Shown one piece after another: positions 47,762 through 58,692 of a stretch of 64,000 nt of DNA. Source of the DNA: Desulfovibrionaceae bacterium (GTDB lineage: Bacteria > Desulfobacterota > Desulfovibrionia > Desulfovibrionales > Desulfovibrionaceae); contig WSYE01000003.1 in assembly GCA_009773665.1 (NCBI GenBank), positions 1 through 64,000 on the forward strand, written 5' to 3'. A program made the position numbers and the translations under genes. The first letter of the stretch is position 1; each line of letters opens with the position of its first letter. The notes below the pieces were generated by a model. That model saw only the letters and a program-made list of their open reading frames with translations, did no database searches and was not told the origin of the DNA.

Positions 47762-49009
47762 ATGAATCTCTCCGACCTAAAGCTCAAGAGCATGCCCGAA
47801 CTCATGGAATTGGCCGTCCAATTCAACGTTGAGAACCCAAGCGGCATGCGCAAGCAGGAACTCATCTTCGGCATCCTGCAGAACTGCGCCTCCCAGAACG
47901 GCTCCATCTTCGGCGAGGGCGTGCTGGAAATCCTGCCCGACGGCTTCGGTTTCCTGCGCTCCCCCATGTACAGCTACATGCCCGGCCCCGACGACATCTA
48001 CGTCTCCCCCTCGCAGATACGCCGCTTCGGCCTGCGCAAGGGCGACGTGATCTCCGGCCAGATCCGCCCCCCCAAGGAAGGCGAACGCTACTTCGCCCTG
48101 CTGCGCGTCTCCGAGATAGGCTTCCAGCCCCCCGAAGCCTCCAAGAACGTCGTCCTTTTCGACAACCTCACCCCCCTCTACCCCGACAGCCGGCTGGTGA
48201 TGGAGAACGGGGACAAGAACTACTCCTCCCGAGTCATCGACCTCATGGCCCCCATCGGCCAGGGACAGCGCGGCCTGATCGTGGCCCCGCCCCGCACCGG
48301 CAAGACCATGCTGCTCCAGACCATTGCCAACTCCATCAACGCCAACAACCCCGACGTGTACCTCATCGTGCTGCTCATCGACGAGCGCCCCGAGGAAGTC
48401 ACGGACATGGAACGCACGGTCAAGGCCGAGGTGGTCAGCTCCACCTTCGACGAGCCGCCCCAGCGCCACGTGCAGGTGGCCGAGATGGTCATGGAGAAGG
48501 CCAAGCGCCTGGTCGAGCGCAAGCGCGACGTGGTGGTCCTCCTGGACTCCATCACCCGCCTGGGCCGCGCCTACAACGCAGTGACCCCCTCCAGCGGGCG
48601 CGTGCTCTCCGGCGGCCTGGACGCCAACGCCCTGCAGCGCCCCAAGCGCTTCTTCGGCGCAGCGCGCAACATCGAAGAAGGCGGTTCGCTGACCATCATG
48701 GCCACCGCGCTCATCGACACCGGTTCGCGCATGGACGAGGTCATCTTCGAAGAGTTCAAGGGTACCGGCAACATGGAACTCTACCTGGACCGCCACCTCT
48801 CCGAAAAGCGCATCTACCCCGCCATCGATATCAACCGCTCCGGAACCCGCAAGGAAGAACTGCTCCTGCCCGAGGACCAGCTCAACCGCGTGTGGATTCT
48901 GCGCAAGTTCCTGGCTCCCATGAGCTCCATCGACTCCATGGAGTTCCTCCTGGACAAGATGCGCGGCACCAAGAGCAACAAGGAATTCCTGGACATGATG
49001 AACCGCTAG
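47762..49009 (+). CDS. rho: Transcription termination factor Rho
   Basis: Hexameric RNA helicase that ends transcription. At 415 residues it is full length. The N-terminal helix bundle ([21 protein letters not shown]) is followed by the RNA-binding cold-shock fold with GFGFLRSP, the Walker A loop [13 protein letters not shown]-loop [11 protein letters not shown], Walker [16 protein letters not shown], and the R-loop [15 protein letters not shown] 47762 starts with the conserved LSDLKLKS; the frame extends back to 47708 but without family resemblance. A clean terminator follows. Confidence 0.98.
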   Translation: MNLSDLKLKSMPELMELAVQFNVENPSGMRKQELIFGILQNCASQNGSIFGEGVLEILPDGFGFLRSPMYSYMPGPDDIYVSPSQIRRFGLRKGDVISGQIRPPKEGERYFALLRVSEIGFQPPEASKNVVLFDNLTPLYPDSRLVMENGDKNYSSRVIDLMAPIGQGQRGLIVAPPRTGKTMLLQTIANSINANNPDVYLIVLLIDERPEEVTDMERTVKAEVVSSTFDEPPQRHVQVAEMVMEKAKRLVERKRDVVVLLDSITRLGRAYNAVTPSSGRVLSGGLDANALQRPKRFFGAARNIEEGGSLTIMATALIDTGSRMDEVIFEEFKGTGNMELYLDRHLSEKRIYPAIDINRSGTRKEELLLPEDQLNRVWILRKFLAPMSSIDSMEFLLDKMRGTKSNKEFLDMMNR

Positions 49010-49038
49010 CCGGTCCGTCCAGCAAGCACGCAATCACC

Positions 49039-49066
49039 GGGGAGGCCATTGGGCCTCCCCTTTTTT
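49039..49066 (+). terminator. Intrinsic terminator after rho
   Basis: Stem GGGGAGGCC / GGCCTCCCC-type pairing with an ATTG loop and six T. Confidence 0.92.
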
Positions 49067-49341
49067 GTTGCCGCGCCTTGCCCTGCAATTTGCCTTTCAA
49101 CGCAATCTGGGCGTTGGTGAGGGGAAGCACGCTCCCGCGCTCCTGACCCGTTGCCCGCACGAACACACTTCGTCAGCACCGGAAACGTCTTTTCTATTGC
49201 CGATTCTTCCGTTTTGAATGTATGTTCAATCCATCCCTCCTCTGAGTCGTCCTGAGGGACACACCGGCAGGGCGCCACTTTTCGCGATAACCAGGTTCGT
49301 TGAGGTTATCCTTCCTCATCTTATCCCGGCAGGGGGGGGAC
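49067..49341. other. Intergenic region, no gene seen
   Basis: 275 bases between rho and the chemoreceptor. It should hold the receptor promoter; no clear sigma-70 or sigma-28 element was recognised. Confidence 0.4.
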
Positions 49342-50820
49342 ATGAAACTCTCACACAAGCTCATCCTTTCCTTTTCATTCATCCTTCTTACTTCCTGCCT
49401 TCTGGGGGCTGTGGGCTATTTCGGAATGTCCAGCATATACAAGGACGCAAACGATCTGGCCACCAACTGGATGCCGACCATCAAAGTTGTGGGTGAACTG
49501 GAAGCTGCCACAAACCGTTTTCGGCGGTTCCAGATGGTCCACACCCTCTCCACCTCCGATCAGGACATGCGACAGTACGAAAAGGACATGGCAGACACCG
49601 CTCAGGCGGTGGAGAAGCTCTCCAAGCAGTACGAGCCCATGATGACCGAGCCCGAGGAGCGGGAGAACTACCCCAAGTTCCGCGCCGAGTGGGCTACGTT
49701 CATGGACCAGTCCAAGGCCATCCTGGAACTGTCTAGAAAAAACGAAAACCAGGAAGCGGCGAAGCTAATCTCCACCACCTCCCGGGACTCCTTCCGCAAG
49801 GCCCAGAGCTACCTGGAGACGCTGGTGAAGGTGAACCTCAAAGGCGGCGAAGACAGCGCCAAGCATGCTGTAGAAGCCTTCAGTTCCGGCAGGTTCTGGA
49901 TCATCCTGACCTTGTGCGTCTGCATCGCCGCAGGGGCGCTGCTGGCGCTTCTCATCACCCGCAACGTGCTGGGCCAGCTCGGGGAGGACCCCGGCTATCT
50001 GCAGAACGTGGCCACCGAAATCGCGGGGGGCAACCTCGACCTGAAGTTCAAGCCGGTCTCGGGCTCGGGCGGGGTTTATGCTGTGCTCATCAAGATGGTG
50101 GAGAACCTGAAAGCCAAGATTGGCGAGGCTGACCGCAAAACCGAGGACGCCGCAAGGGAAGCCGAAACCGCCAGGCAGGCCACCGCCGAAGCGCAGGAAG
50201 CCAAGGCCATGGCCGAGCGGGCCAAGGCGGAGGGCATGTTCCAGGCAGCCGAGCAGCTTCAGGACGTGGTGGCAATCGTCACCTCGGCGTCAGAGGAGCT
50301 CTCCGCCCAGATCGAGCAGTCTTCCCACGGCTCAGAGCAGCAGGCCCGGCGCATATCAGAAACCGCCACCGCCATGGAGGAGATGAACGCCACCATCCTG
50401 GAGGTCGCGAAGAATGCGTCCCAATCGTCGCAGAGCACAGAGGAGGCCAAGTCCAAGGCTGAGGAAGGCGCGACCATCGTCACCCAGGTGGTCAAGGGCA
50501 TCGGCGACGTCCAGAGCCAGGCCGTGGAGCTCAAGGCGGACATGGACTCGCTCGGCAAGCAGGCTTCCGGCATCGGCCAGATTCTGAACGTCATCTCAGA
50601 CATTGCGGACCAGACAAACCTGCTGGCCCTGAACGCCGCCATCGAGGCGGCGCGAGTGGGGGAATTTCCTTCTGAAGGGGATTTAGGCTATTGTACTTCT
50701 TCATCCTTAATCCGCCAGTCCTTAAGGAGGAAACATGACGGTTGCGACTCTTTCAACAATTTGGCCCACTTACCTGAGGCTTGTCCGGCATGGGGCAGGG
50801 CCGCACGCTTTACGCACTGA
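49342..50820 (+). pseudogene. Methyl-accepting chemotaxis protein, 3' end lost at integration site
   Basis: A chemoreceptor whose authentic sequence runs from ATG 49342 (GGGGGGAC upstream) to about 50655. It has two membrane segments (residues 8-28 and 190-212), a four-helix-bundle periplasmic domain, HAMP and the signalling coiled coil up to [16 protein letters not shown]. In every intact receptor this is followed by the G[18 protein letters not shown] section, as in the receptor at 16742-18520. Here the frame instead runs through foreign sequence ([13 protein letters not shown]...) to a stop at 50820 inside the integrase gene. The truncated product lacks the returning half of the signalling hairpin and should not activate CheA. 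The missing 3' half is not in the window. Confidence 0.9.
50640..50665. other. Probable left attachment junction of the mobile element
   Basis: Chemoreceptor sequence is recognisable through GCGGCGCG (50647-50654) and is lost from about 50655 onward (AGTGGGGGAATTT). The integrase gene begins 80 bases later on the same strand, the usual place for an att site. The matching right junction must lie beyond the window. Confidence 0.65.
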
Positions 50821-51913
50821 CCATGGCATGTGGAACAATCACATATTACCCTTTTTTGGGGCAGGCTGCAAGCTCAACAAGATTACGTCTGAAAAGATAC
50901 TTGAGTTCCGTGGGGTTCTTTCCACTAAAAACATCAGCCCTCAGACTGTCCGGCATATCCTCGGCCTGTTGCGTCGGGTGCTAAACCGTGCTTTTGAATG
51001 GAGAATGATTAAGTCTGTCCCGAAATTTGAGATTCAGAGGTTTGACAATAAGCGCGATCGTTTTTTGTCCGAAGATGAAGTCGAACAACTGCTCTCAGTT
51101 TTGAAAAGTCGGTCTCGTCTTTGGCATGACATCACAGTCCTATGCGTCCATACTGGACTCAGGTTTGGCGAAATGCGCAATCTCCGCGCGCATAATTTTG
51201 ACGAATCAAATCGAATAATTCATGTACGGGATACCAAGTCATGCAACAACAGGAGCATACCATTAAATGACAAGGCGTATGAGGTGCTGCTTCTAAACAA
51301 GTCAAAACAAGAATTCATATTTACGTACAATGGAAAACGGCTAAATCGTCCTGGAAACTCTTTTTGGAAAGCGGTCGAGGCCTGCGGTTTCAACTTAGGC
51401 GTCACGGATAGACGGCATAGGGTCGTATTTCATACGTTGAGACATACGTTCGCAAGCTGGCTTGTACAACGTGGCGTCCACCTGCTCACGGTCAGCAAGC
51501 TACTGGGGCACACGTCCACGGAGATGACCATGCGCTATTCACATCTCGCACCAAAGCAAGGGAGAGATGCGGTTGACGCCCTTCTCTCGCTCAGCAAGGA
51601 GCCCGCTGCCCTGCCCACGAAGGGGACGGCGGAAGATCAGTCTAAAGCGCAAACATCCAGTGAGGCACCGCACGCACCGCGTATGACTTTTGCCCAGAAC
51701 CTTCAGCCTTGTTCGGGCTGCATAAATAGAAATCTGCTCTTCAGGTCAACGTTCCAATCCATAGTTGATCCCTGCTTTCTTTGCCTGCAAGACGTGATGG
51801 ATTGGCCTCCGGGGATCACTGGAGTGGGCAGCCTTGACAAATTCAAAGTCACATTCAATTCCGCTGAGGATTCAACCCCATTCAGCTATATGAAGTTGTT
51901 CCTTTCTAAGTAG
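50735..51913 (+). CDS. Tyrosine recombinase (phage-type integrase) with C-terminal extension
   Basis: A 392-residue site-specific recombinase. Residues 1-90 are the SAM-like arm/core-binding part ([23 protein letters not shown]). The catalytic domain has Arg in [12 protein letters not shown], Lys region after [15 protein letters not shown], the [12 protein letters not shown] box, [10 protein letters not shown] and the nucleophile Tyr in MRYSHL near residue 268. About 120 residues follow the Tyr, more than usual, with CSGC and CFLC pairs that could bind a metal. TAAGGAGG precedes ATG 50735. The DNA is markedly more AT-rich than the chromosome to its left. It is the probable agent of insertion into the chemoreceptor gene. 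Confidence 0.93.
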   Translation: MTVATLSTIWPTYLRLVRHGAGPHALRTDHGMWNNHILPFFGAGCKLNKITSEKILEFRGVLSTKNISPQTVRHILGLLRRVLNRAFEWRMIKSVPKFEIQRFDNKRDRFLSEDEVEQLLSVLKSRSRLWHDITVLCVHTGLRFGEMRNLRAHNFDESNRIIHVRDTKSCNNRSIPLNDKAYEVLLLNKSKQEFIFTYNGKRLNRPGNSFWKAVEACGFNLGVTDRRHRVVFHTLRHTFASWLVQRGVHLLTVSKLLGHTSTEMTMRYSHLAPKQGRDAVDALLSLSKEPAALPTKGTAEDQSKAQTSSEAPHAPRMTFAQNLQPCSGCINRNLLFRSTFQSIVDPCFLCLQDVMDWPPGITGVGSLDKFKVTFNSAEDSTPFSYMKLFLSK

Positions 51914-51960
51914 TACCTCTGTCTCTTCCTGGACAGTTCTCCTTATCCCGGAAACTTTCG

Positions 51961-51986
51961 CAATTAAAGGTCATGGCCTTTAATTG
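51961..51986. terminator. AT-rich perfect hairpin after the integrase gene
   Basis: CAATTAAAGG / CCTTTAATTG, ten base pairs with a six-base loop, 48 bases after the integrase stop and 84 bases after the end of the facing YkgJ gene. It is a plausible bidirectional terminator though lacking a long T-tract. Confidence 0.6.
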
Positions 51987-52069
51987 CTCACGTCGTCCGG
52001 CAGGATGTCTTGCGCCCTAAAAACAGAGTCAACGTGCTTGTTCATTCAGGGTTCTTAGCTGTCAGCCGC

Positions 52070-52429
52070 TTACTCTTCATCCCATCCTGGGCATCCAATC
52101 CTTTCCGCCAAGCTTGGCGAAGGAATAAACTCACGACAATGCACCGGCTTGGTCCCGTGGATGCGGCAGATGTAAATGTCTCCTTTCTTCCTCAGCCAAG
52201 GACACCGAGCTACCATTTCACCACGGTATCCGTCCCTGGTAAGCTTAAACCACATATCACGAGCCAAAACCCTGCCGTTTACTATGATCGGTTCAATACG
52301 GCTGAGGATGTCAAAACGCATCTCTCGCTTCCATCTTTTCCAGTCCTCATCGCAACAACTTGTCTGGCTCGCTCCGACAAGATTGAGACAACAGCGCCCG
52401 CATTGCCTGCAATGAAATATATCCCGCAT
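52070..52429 (-). CDS. YkgJ family cysteine-cluster protein
   Basis: A 119-residue protein with the CxxCxxCC motif of the YkgJ/UPF0153 family at the N-terminus (HCRQCGRCCLN), further cysteines in ARCPWL and YICRIH, and the family end KPVHCREFIPSPS with a late GCPGW. These bind zinc or iron-sulfur; their role is not settled. It faces the integrase tail to tail and belongs to the accessory region. Confidence 0.87.
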   Translation of the reverse strand: MRDIFHCRQCGRCCLNLVGASQTSCCDEDWKRWKREMRFDILSRIEPIIVNGRVLARDMWFKLTRDGYRGEMVARCPWLRKKGDIYICRIHGTKPVHCREFIPSPSLAERIGCPGWDEE

Positions 52430-52454
52430 TTATGGTGCCCGCCGATGATTGTTC

Positions 52455-52635
52455 AAAGTGGTAAATTTTTTCACGATCCGTAGTTGCGTCTTTTCGGGGT
52501 CTTAGCTTCTGGGCGCACCAGGTTTATCCGGCTTGGCCAGCTCCTGCAGGAAGTCTTCGGCGCAAAATCCTTCCCACTCACAGGGGCAATTGTAGGGTTC
52601 TGAGCGGTGCGACTTCCCACCGCGAATGGCCCCTC
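52455..52635. repeat. Direct repeat copy A (~180 bp)
   Basis: This stretch recurs at 60714-60893 in the same orientation with clear similarity throughout (both begin AAAGTGGTAAATTTTTTCAC, share TTCTGGGCGCAC, CCAGCTCCTGCAGGA and GGCAATTGTAGGGTTCTGAG, and end at CCGCGAATG). On the minus strand both encode the C-terminus HRSEPYNCP-EWEGF-LQELA ending in APRS. The two copies bracket the tRNA fragment, the GT39-like gene, the ptx operon and IS30. Confidence 0.88.
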
Positions 52636-52732
52636 TAGGGGTCCGCTCACGAAACGGAAAAAATCGTACGTTAGCGGCCAAACCGTCAGGTTGAAGCCTA
52701 AGAGATCGGGCGGATGATGTCAGAAAATGCAA
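52502..52732 (-). CDS. Small protein or gene fragment covering repeat A
   Basis: A 76-codon frame starting with TTG. Only the last ~40 residues (SEPYNCPCEWEGFCAEDFLQEL) are also present in repeat B, where the frame has no start codon. The conserved end suggests a real protein family with one or both copies truncated. No function is recognised. Confidence 0.4.
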   Translation of the reverse strand: MHFLTSSARSLRLQPDGLAANVRFFPFRERTPRGAIRGGKSHRSEPYNCPCEWEGFCAEDFLQELAKPDKPGAPRS

Positions 52733-52834
52733 AATCGGCCCTAATCTGACGTGCTCAACGCTCCAAGCCTGACGCCCGGTTGAGGTATACCCTAAGCGGG
52801 CATTCGCCCCTTAGCGTACAATAAACTCCGTTTC

Positions 52835-52999
52835 GTGAGCAGACCCCAAAGTGTTCAACAGGGTGTCGAGGTCGCCGTGTTTATCGTCTACTCCACTGAC
52901 GGCCAAGCTCTGCCTCCGGGTAATACCATTGAGCGCCATGTGGACTTGGCCAACGGCGAGAGGATGAACTGGACCCTCGCGAAGATCCATTACTATTAG
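52835..52999 (+). pseudogene. Short remnant gene, 3' fragment
   Basis: A 54-codon frame from GTG 52835 that reads like a protein C-terminus (VAVFIVYSTDGQALPPG; VDLANGERMNWTLAKIHYY) and ends just before a hairpin. There is no ribosome site or long upstream frame (open only from about 52799). I read it as the tail of a gene whose front was lost. Function unknown. Confidence 0.4.
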
Positions 53000-53006
53000 A
53001 GTTCAG

Positions 53007-53041
53007 GTTCGCGGTTTTGGGACCTCAAACCGCGAACTTGG
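53007..53041 (+). terminator. Hairpin after the remnant gene
   Basis: GTTCGCGGTTT / AAACCGCGAAC, eleven base pairs, eight bases after the stop of the remnant frame. No T-tract. Confidence 0.6.
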
Positions 53042-53123
53042 TTCCCGACAGGTATTGCTCCGTCAGTTACAATCCAGAAGGTTGACGAACTGCCCAGGAT
53101 AAGCGAACAAATCCTCCTCGCAA

Positions 53124-53155
53124 CTCCCGCGTAGCTCATTCGGTAGAGCACTTCC
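53124..53155 (+). tRNA. Partial tRNA (5' half, tRNA-Gly-like)
   Basis: CCCGCGTAGCTCATTCGGTA followed by GAGCACTTCC has the shape of an acceptor 3-side edge, a complete D-arm (GCTC ... GAGC) and a 5' anticodon stem. The next bases do not complete the anticodon stem or T-arm, so only the 5' half remains. The closest pattern I know is bacterial tRNA-Gly (GCC). It may mark an old integration point inside a tRNA gene. Confidence 0.5.
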
Positions 53156-53245
53156 ACTCAGGTCATCCTGCTCTGGTCGTCCAATCCGAAACATTGGGCA
53201 CCCCTTCATTCGCCGTCGGCCATAATTCCTTAACCTGGCGCAACA

Positions 53246-55207
53246 ATGCACATTATTAAGACCTCCATCCTCCTGGGCGAACTCGGCCTGCTCACTGCCT
53301 CTTGGTACCTTCTCCAAGACCGGGATCAGCCCGCCTCCGAGGCCCTGGCCCGCGCCATGGCTTTGACCCTGGCCTCCCTGGGCTTAGCCATTTTAGCCCT
53401 TTTCTCCGCGCGGTTGACTCACTTGCACCATGCCCTAGACGTCGGGATTGCTGTCTTCGCCTTCCATGCAATGCGGCGGCGGCAGCGCTCCCTGGGGTCG
53501 GATCTCAGAGCGGTTCTGCTCCTGCATCGCGAGCCTTTGGCCTACTGCATAATCCTTGCGGCTCTGGTTCTGTTGGTTCAGGCCCTGGCCGTCCCGCCCG
53601 CCAATTGGGACTCCATGACTTATAATCTAGCACGCGTGCTCCTCATGTACCAGGAGAACACACTTGCCTTGGAAAATTACAGTACCTTCAGGCAACTGGC
53701 CTTTAGCCCTGGGTTTGATCTGCTTCACTTTTTCTTCTTGCGGCTTCGTACAGACATTGGCGTAGCGGTTTTTTCTTGGATTTCATGGTGCTGCGTAGTC
53801 GCGACGGCCTATTCATTTGGCCGACGGCAAGGCCCAGAATCGCTGGGTTTGGCCGTTGCGCTAGTGACGGGTTCTTTCAAGCTCCTGGCGCTGCAAGCCA
53901 CGTCCACCAAGAATGACATCGGGGCCGCAGCCATGGCATGCGCCTGCGTGTTGGGGGTCGGCGCGCTGATGCGGCGGTCGCGCGTGTCGGACGCAGCGTT
54001 TTTGGGTATATGTATTGTGTTCGGGCTGTCTGTGAAAACCTATTTCGCCTTTTTTGCTCTCGCGATGTCCCTGGCGATTGGGGCTATTTTCCGACGTGAA
54101 CTGCTGGATATGTCCATGCAAGCTTGGCGGAACTCCCGCCGGAGTGTCGCCCTTGGAATCCTGCTTCTCGCCGCCGGGGGATGCCTTGCTATGTCCAGCC
54201 AGTTCGTGTGCCTCTGGCAATTCGGCAATCCGTTCGGCCCCGAGCCTCACGTATCGGCCCATCGCAACCTAAATGGCTTTGCGGGGTTCACGGCCAACCT
54301 GCTGCGCTACGCGCTCCAACTGCCAGACCTGCCAGGAACTTGGTGGTCTGGCGTGATCAGCCAAACCCACGCATGGATTATCGGCTCGGTTCGTGGCCCG
54401 GGGGCGGCAATGGATTTCGTGCCCCTCCATGGTCTAGGAGCTTGGTGGTCAGAGGATGTGGGCTGGTTCGGTCCCGTTGCATTCATCCTGGTTATCCCCT
54501 GCATGTTTGGAGCTCTCTTCTCCCGCGACCGCTTTGCTCGCGCAGTGGCCTGGACCCTTGCGATAACTTCGGTTTTCCTGGTCTGGACCGTGGTATGGAT
54601 GAGTTTCAACGGCCGGTTCTTTGCCCTGGTATTCGCGGCATCGTCCGCATGCTTGGCCTGGGCCGCCCCCTGGTGGTGGGGTCACGAATGGATCAGGCGA
54701 AGTGTGTTGGGCACAAGCCTTTTGGTCCTGGCCTCCGCGCTGGTCCTCAATCAGGGAAAGCCCCTTCTGGACCACGAGGTCCTGGGCGGAGATAAATTTG
54801 ACTGGGCCAAGGCTCTCTCCCGAAGGGATGGTGACCGCCGTGGCGTGTACGATGAACATTTCAACAGCAACGTATTCCTGGAATACTTGGCGCGCGGCAT
54901 GTTTCCGAATCGCCATATTCTACTTGCAGCCAGTGAGGATAGTTGGGTGTATCCCGTGCTATTCTTCAACGAACATCGCTGGGTGGTCACAGGGGAGGAT
55001 AACCCCTTGACGCGCATAGACGGCGAAGTCTTCGACATCCGTGAATGCGCGCGATTTCGGGAACTGGGCGAACATTTCGATCAAGTGGTGGTAATGGAAT
55101 ACGAGATCGCTATGACCTGCGCGAACGATGCCGGGTGGCGGCCGGTGCTGCGCACCATCGCTCCATGGGGGGCCGTGGCGGTGTTCGATCCGCACGCCGT
55201 ACCCTGA
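53246..55207 (+). CDS. Polytopic membrane protein, GT39/ArnT-like glycosyltransferase
   Basis: A 653-residue inner-membrane protein with roughly 12 hydrophobic helices in the first 500 residues and a soluble C-terminal domain of about 140 residues. PPANWDSMTYNLARVLLMYQ around residue 117 matches the first periplasmic loop of GT39-type enzymes, where the acidic residue after Trp is catalytic. Such enzymes move a sugar from a lipid carrier to a lipid or protein. No family-specific substrate can be given. The start ATG 53246 has no clear ribosome site (CAACA upstream), so the exact start is uncertain. It directly precedes the truncated ferredoxin gene. Confidence 0.7.
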   Translation: MHIIKTSILLGELGLLTASWYLLQDRDQPASEALARAMALTLASLGLAILALFSARLTHLHHALDVGIAVFAFHAMRRRQRSLGSDLRAVLLLHREPLAYCIILAALVLLVQALAVPPANWDSMTYNLARVLLMYQENTLALENYSTFRQLAFSPGFDLLHFFFLRLRTDIGVAVFSWISWCCVVATAYSFGRRQGPESLGLAVALVTGSFKLLALQATSTKNDIGAAAMACACVLGVGALMRRSRVSDAAFLGICIVFGLSVKTYFAFFALAMSLAIGAIFRRELLDMSMQAWRNSRRSVALGILLLAAGGCLAMSSQFVCLWQFGNPFGPEPHVSAHRNLNGFAGFTANLLRYALQLPDLPGTWWSGVISQTHAWIIGSVRGPGAAMDFVPLHGLGAWWSEDVGWFGPVAFILVIPCMFGALFSRDRFARAVAWTLAITSVFLVWTVVWMSFNGRFFALVFAASSACLAWAAPWWWGHEWIRRSVLGTSLLVLASALVLNQGKPLLDHEVLGGDKFDWAKALSRRDGDRRGVYDEHFNSNVFLEYLARGMFPNRHILLAASEDSWVYPVLFFNEHRWVVTGEDNPLTRIDGEVFDIRECARFRELGEHFDQVVVMEYEIAMTCANDAGWRPVLRTIAPWGAVAVFDPHAVP

Positions 55208-55291
55208 TTCGCCTCTAAGCTCCGGCGGATTTCCGGTCGGGTCCACGGTGGCCAGGTCTGGGTCGGTGTATGGGCAAGCTGTGCATTTCAT

Positions 55292-56026
55292 ATTATTGAA
55301 ATTGACGAAGAACGCTGCAACGGTTGCGGCAACTGCGTGGCGGACTGCGCCGAAGGGGCCATCGCCATTATAGACGGCAAGGCCAGGGTTATTTCCGATT
55401 CCTTTTGCGACGGACTGGGGGCCTGCATCGGCAGATGCCCGACCGACGCCTTGCGCATTATCCAGCGCGAAGCGCCCCCCTTTGACGAGGCCGCTGCCCT
55501 GGCGCAGCTTGCCACGCTGAAGACAGACGAAAGAAAAAATGGTGTTGCACCTTCCCCGCACGCAGCACCGTCCCTGCATGCCTTAACGCCCCAGTTGGGC
55601 GCATCGCCCCTGCGCGGCACCTGTCCCGGCACCCGCCCCGGATCTGGGCCGGGCTGGACGCCAGGGGCTGCCCCCTGGCCGGTCAAATTGCGCCTGGTCG
55701 CGCCGGACGCGCCTTTTCTGCATGGTGCAGACCTGCTTATCGCGGCGGACTGCGCCGCGCCCGTTACCCCGCAGTTTCAAGAATTGCTGGGGTCCAAAGC
55801 CTTGTTGATCTGCTGCCCGAAATTTGAAGACACCGCCGCAACGGTAGACAAACTGACCGCCATATTCCGGCAGGCAGACCTTCGGTCCTGCACGGTGCTG
55901 CGCATGGAAGTACCCTGTTGCGGCGGCCTGGTGCGCGCCGTGCGCACAGCCCACCAGGCCAGTGGCACGGCCTGCCGCCTGGAAGAACGCGTGCTGTCAC
56001 GGGGCGGGGTGGATATGACGGCATAA
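55292..56026 (+). pseudogene. Two-[4Fe-4S] ferredoxin-type protein, 5' end missing
   Basis: The frame is open from 55208 but has no ATG, GTG or TTG before GTG 55337, which already cuts into the first cluster. Recognisable sequence begins about 55292 with IIEIDEERCNGCGNCVADC, a complete first 4Fe-4S motif, and continues with CDGLGACIGRCP for the second. After a Pro/Gly-rich linker a C-terminal domain carries ICCPKFEDT and EVPCCGGLVRA. Proteins of this shape occur in Desulfovibrio and other anaerobes with no settled role. ATT 55292 could be a rare start, but loss of the normal start by recombination just upstream is more likely. A 9-bp hairpin follows (56046-56078). Confidence 0.65.
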
Positions 56027-56045
56027 GCGATTTCCACTTTCCACA

Positions 56046-56078
56046 GGGCCTGTGACGACACAAAAACGCCACAGGCCC
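56046..56078 (+). terminator. Hairpin between the ferredoxin remnant and the ptx operon
   Basis: GGGCCTGTG / CACAGGCCC with a 15-base loop. It lies 20 bases after the ferredoxin stop; no T-tract, so it may be a weak terminator or leader structure. Confidence 0.55.
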
Positions 56079-56150
56079 GACATGGTTGTGCAACAGCTCC
56101 AAGGCATAGTTCCCGCAAATGTACAGACACACTTTTGTGGGAGGCGCAAC

Positions 56151-57889
<1,739 letters not shown>

Positions 57890-57891
57890 GG

Positions 57892-58692
57892 ATGACCGCG
57901 GTGGAATCTACCTTTATTGTCAACAACGTCGCCCAAAATTACCGCGAACGCCTGGTGCTGATAGGCTGCATCGCCCTGGGCATAGCCCTGTGCGTTGCCT
58001 ATTCCGGCCTGGCAGATGTGCCGCGCATTCTTGAGGGCGGCCCCGCCCTGTGGCACCTGCTGGGCGAGATGACACCCCCGGACCCCAGCAACTGGCGCTC
58101 GTGGCTGGGTCCGCTTATGGACACCATCGCCATGAGCGTGGCCGGTACGTTTCTGGCCGTATGCCTTTCGCTGCCCCTGGGCTTTCTGGCGGCGGCCAAC
58201 GTTTCGCCCCACCCCGTTGTCTACCGTCTGGCACGCAGCCTGCTGAACACTTTGCGCGCCGTGCCGGAACTGATCATGGGTATTCTTTTTGTGGCGGCTG
58301 TGGGTTTTGGCGCATTACCGGGCGTGCTGGCCCTGGGTCTGCATTCCGTGGGCATGGTGGGCAAATTTTTTGCCGAAGCTGTGGAACACTGCGACCCCAA
58401 ACCCGTTGAGGCCATCCGGGCCACGGGCGCGAACCCCCTGAAAGTGCTGGTGTACGGCGTCATGCCGCAGGTGCTTCCGCAACTGGCCGACATTACCGTG
58501 TACCGCTGGGAATATAACTTTCGCGCCTCCACTGTCATGGGCATGGTGGGCGCTGGCGGCATAGGGTTTGAACTTATGGCTTCCCTCAGGCTTATGCAAT
58601 ATCGCGAAGTGTCCGCGATATTATTGCTTATTCTTGTCATGGTGACACTGGTAGACGCCCTTGGGTCGTGGTTGCGAGGAAAATGCGCATGA
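57892..58692 (+). CDS. ptxC: Phosphite/phosphonate ABC transporter permease (PtxC/PhnE type)
   Basis: A 266-residue permease with about six membrane helices. The coupling region EAIRATGANPLKVLVYGVMPQVLPQLAD and the nearby RWEYNFRASTVMGMVGAGGIGFEL are characteristic of PhnE. TIAMSVAGTFLAVCLSLPLGFLAA is a typical transmembrane core. ATG 57892 follows the ptxB stop directly, and its own stop overlaps the ptxD start (ATGA), so all four proteins are translated in close coupling. Confidence 0.9.
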   Translation: MTAVESTFIVNNVAQNYRERLVLIGCIALGIALCVAYSGLADVPRILEGGPALWHLLGEMTPPDPSNWRSWLGPLMDTIAMSVAGTFLAVCLSLPLGFLAAANVSPHPVVYRLARSLLNTLRAVPELIMGILFVAAVGFGALPGVLALGLHSVGMVGKFFAEAVEHCDPKPVEAIRATGANPLKVLVYGVMPQVLPQLADITVYRWEYNFRASTVMGMVGAGGIGFELMASLRLMQYREVSAILLLILVMVTLVDALGSWLRGKCA

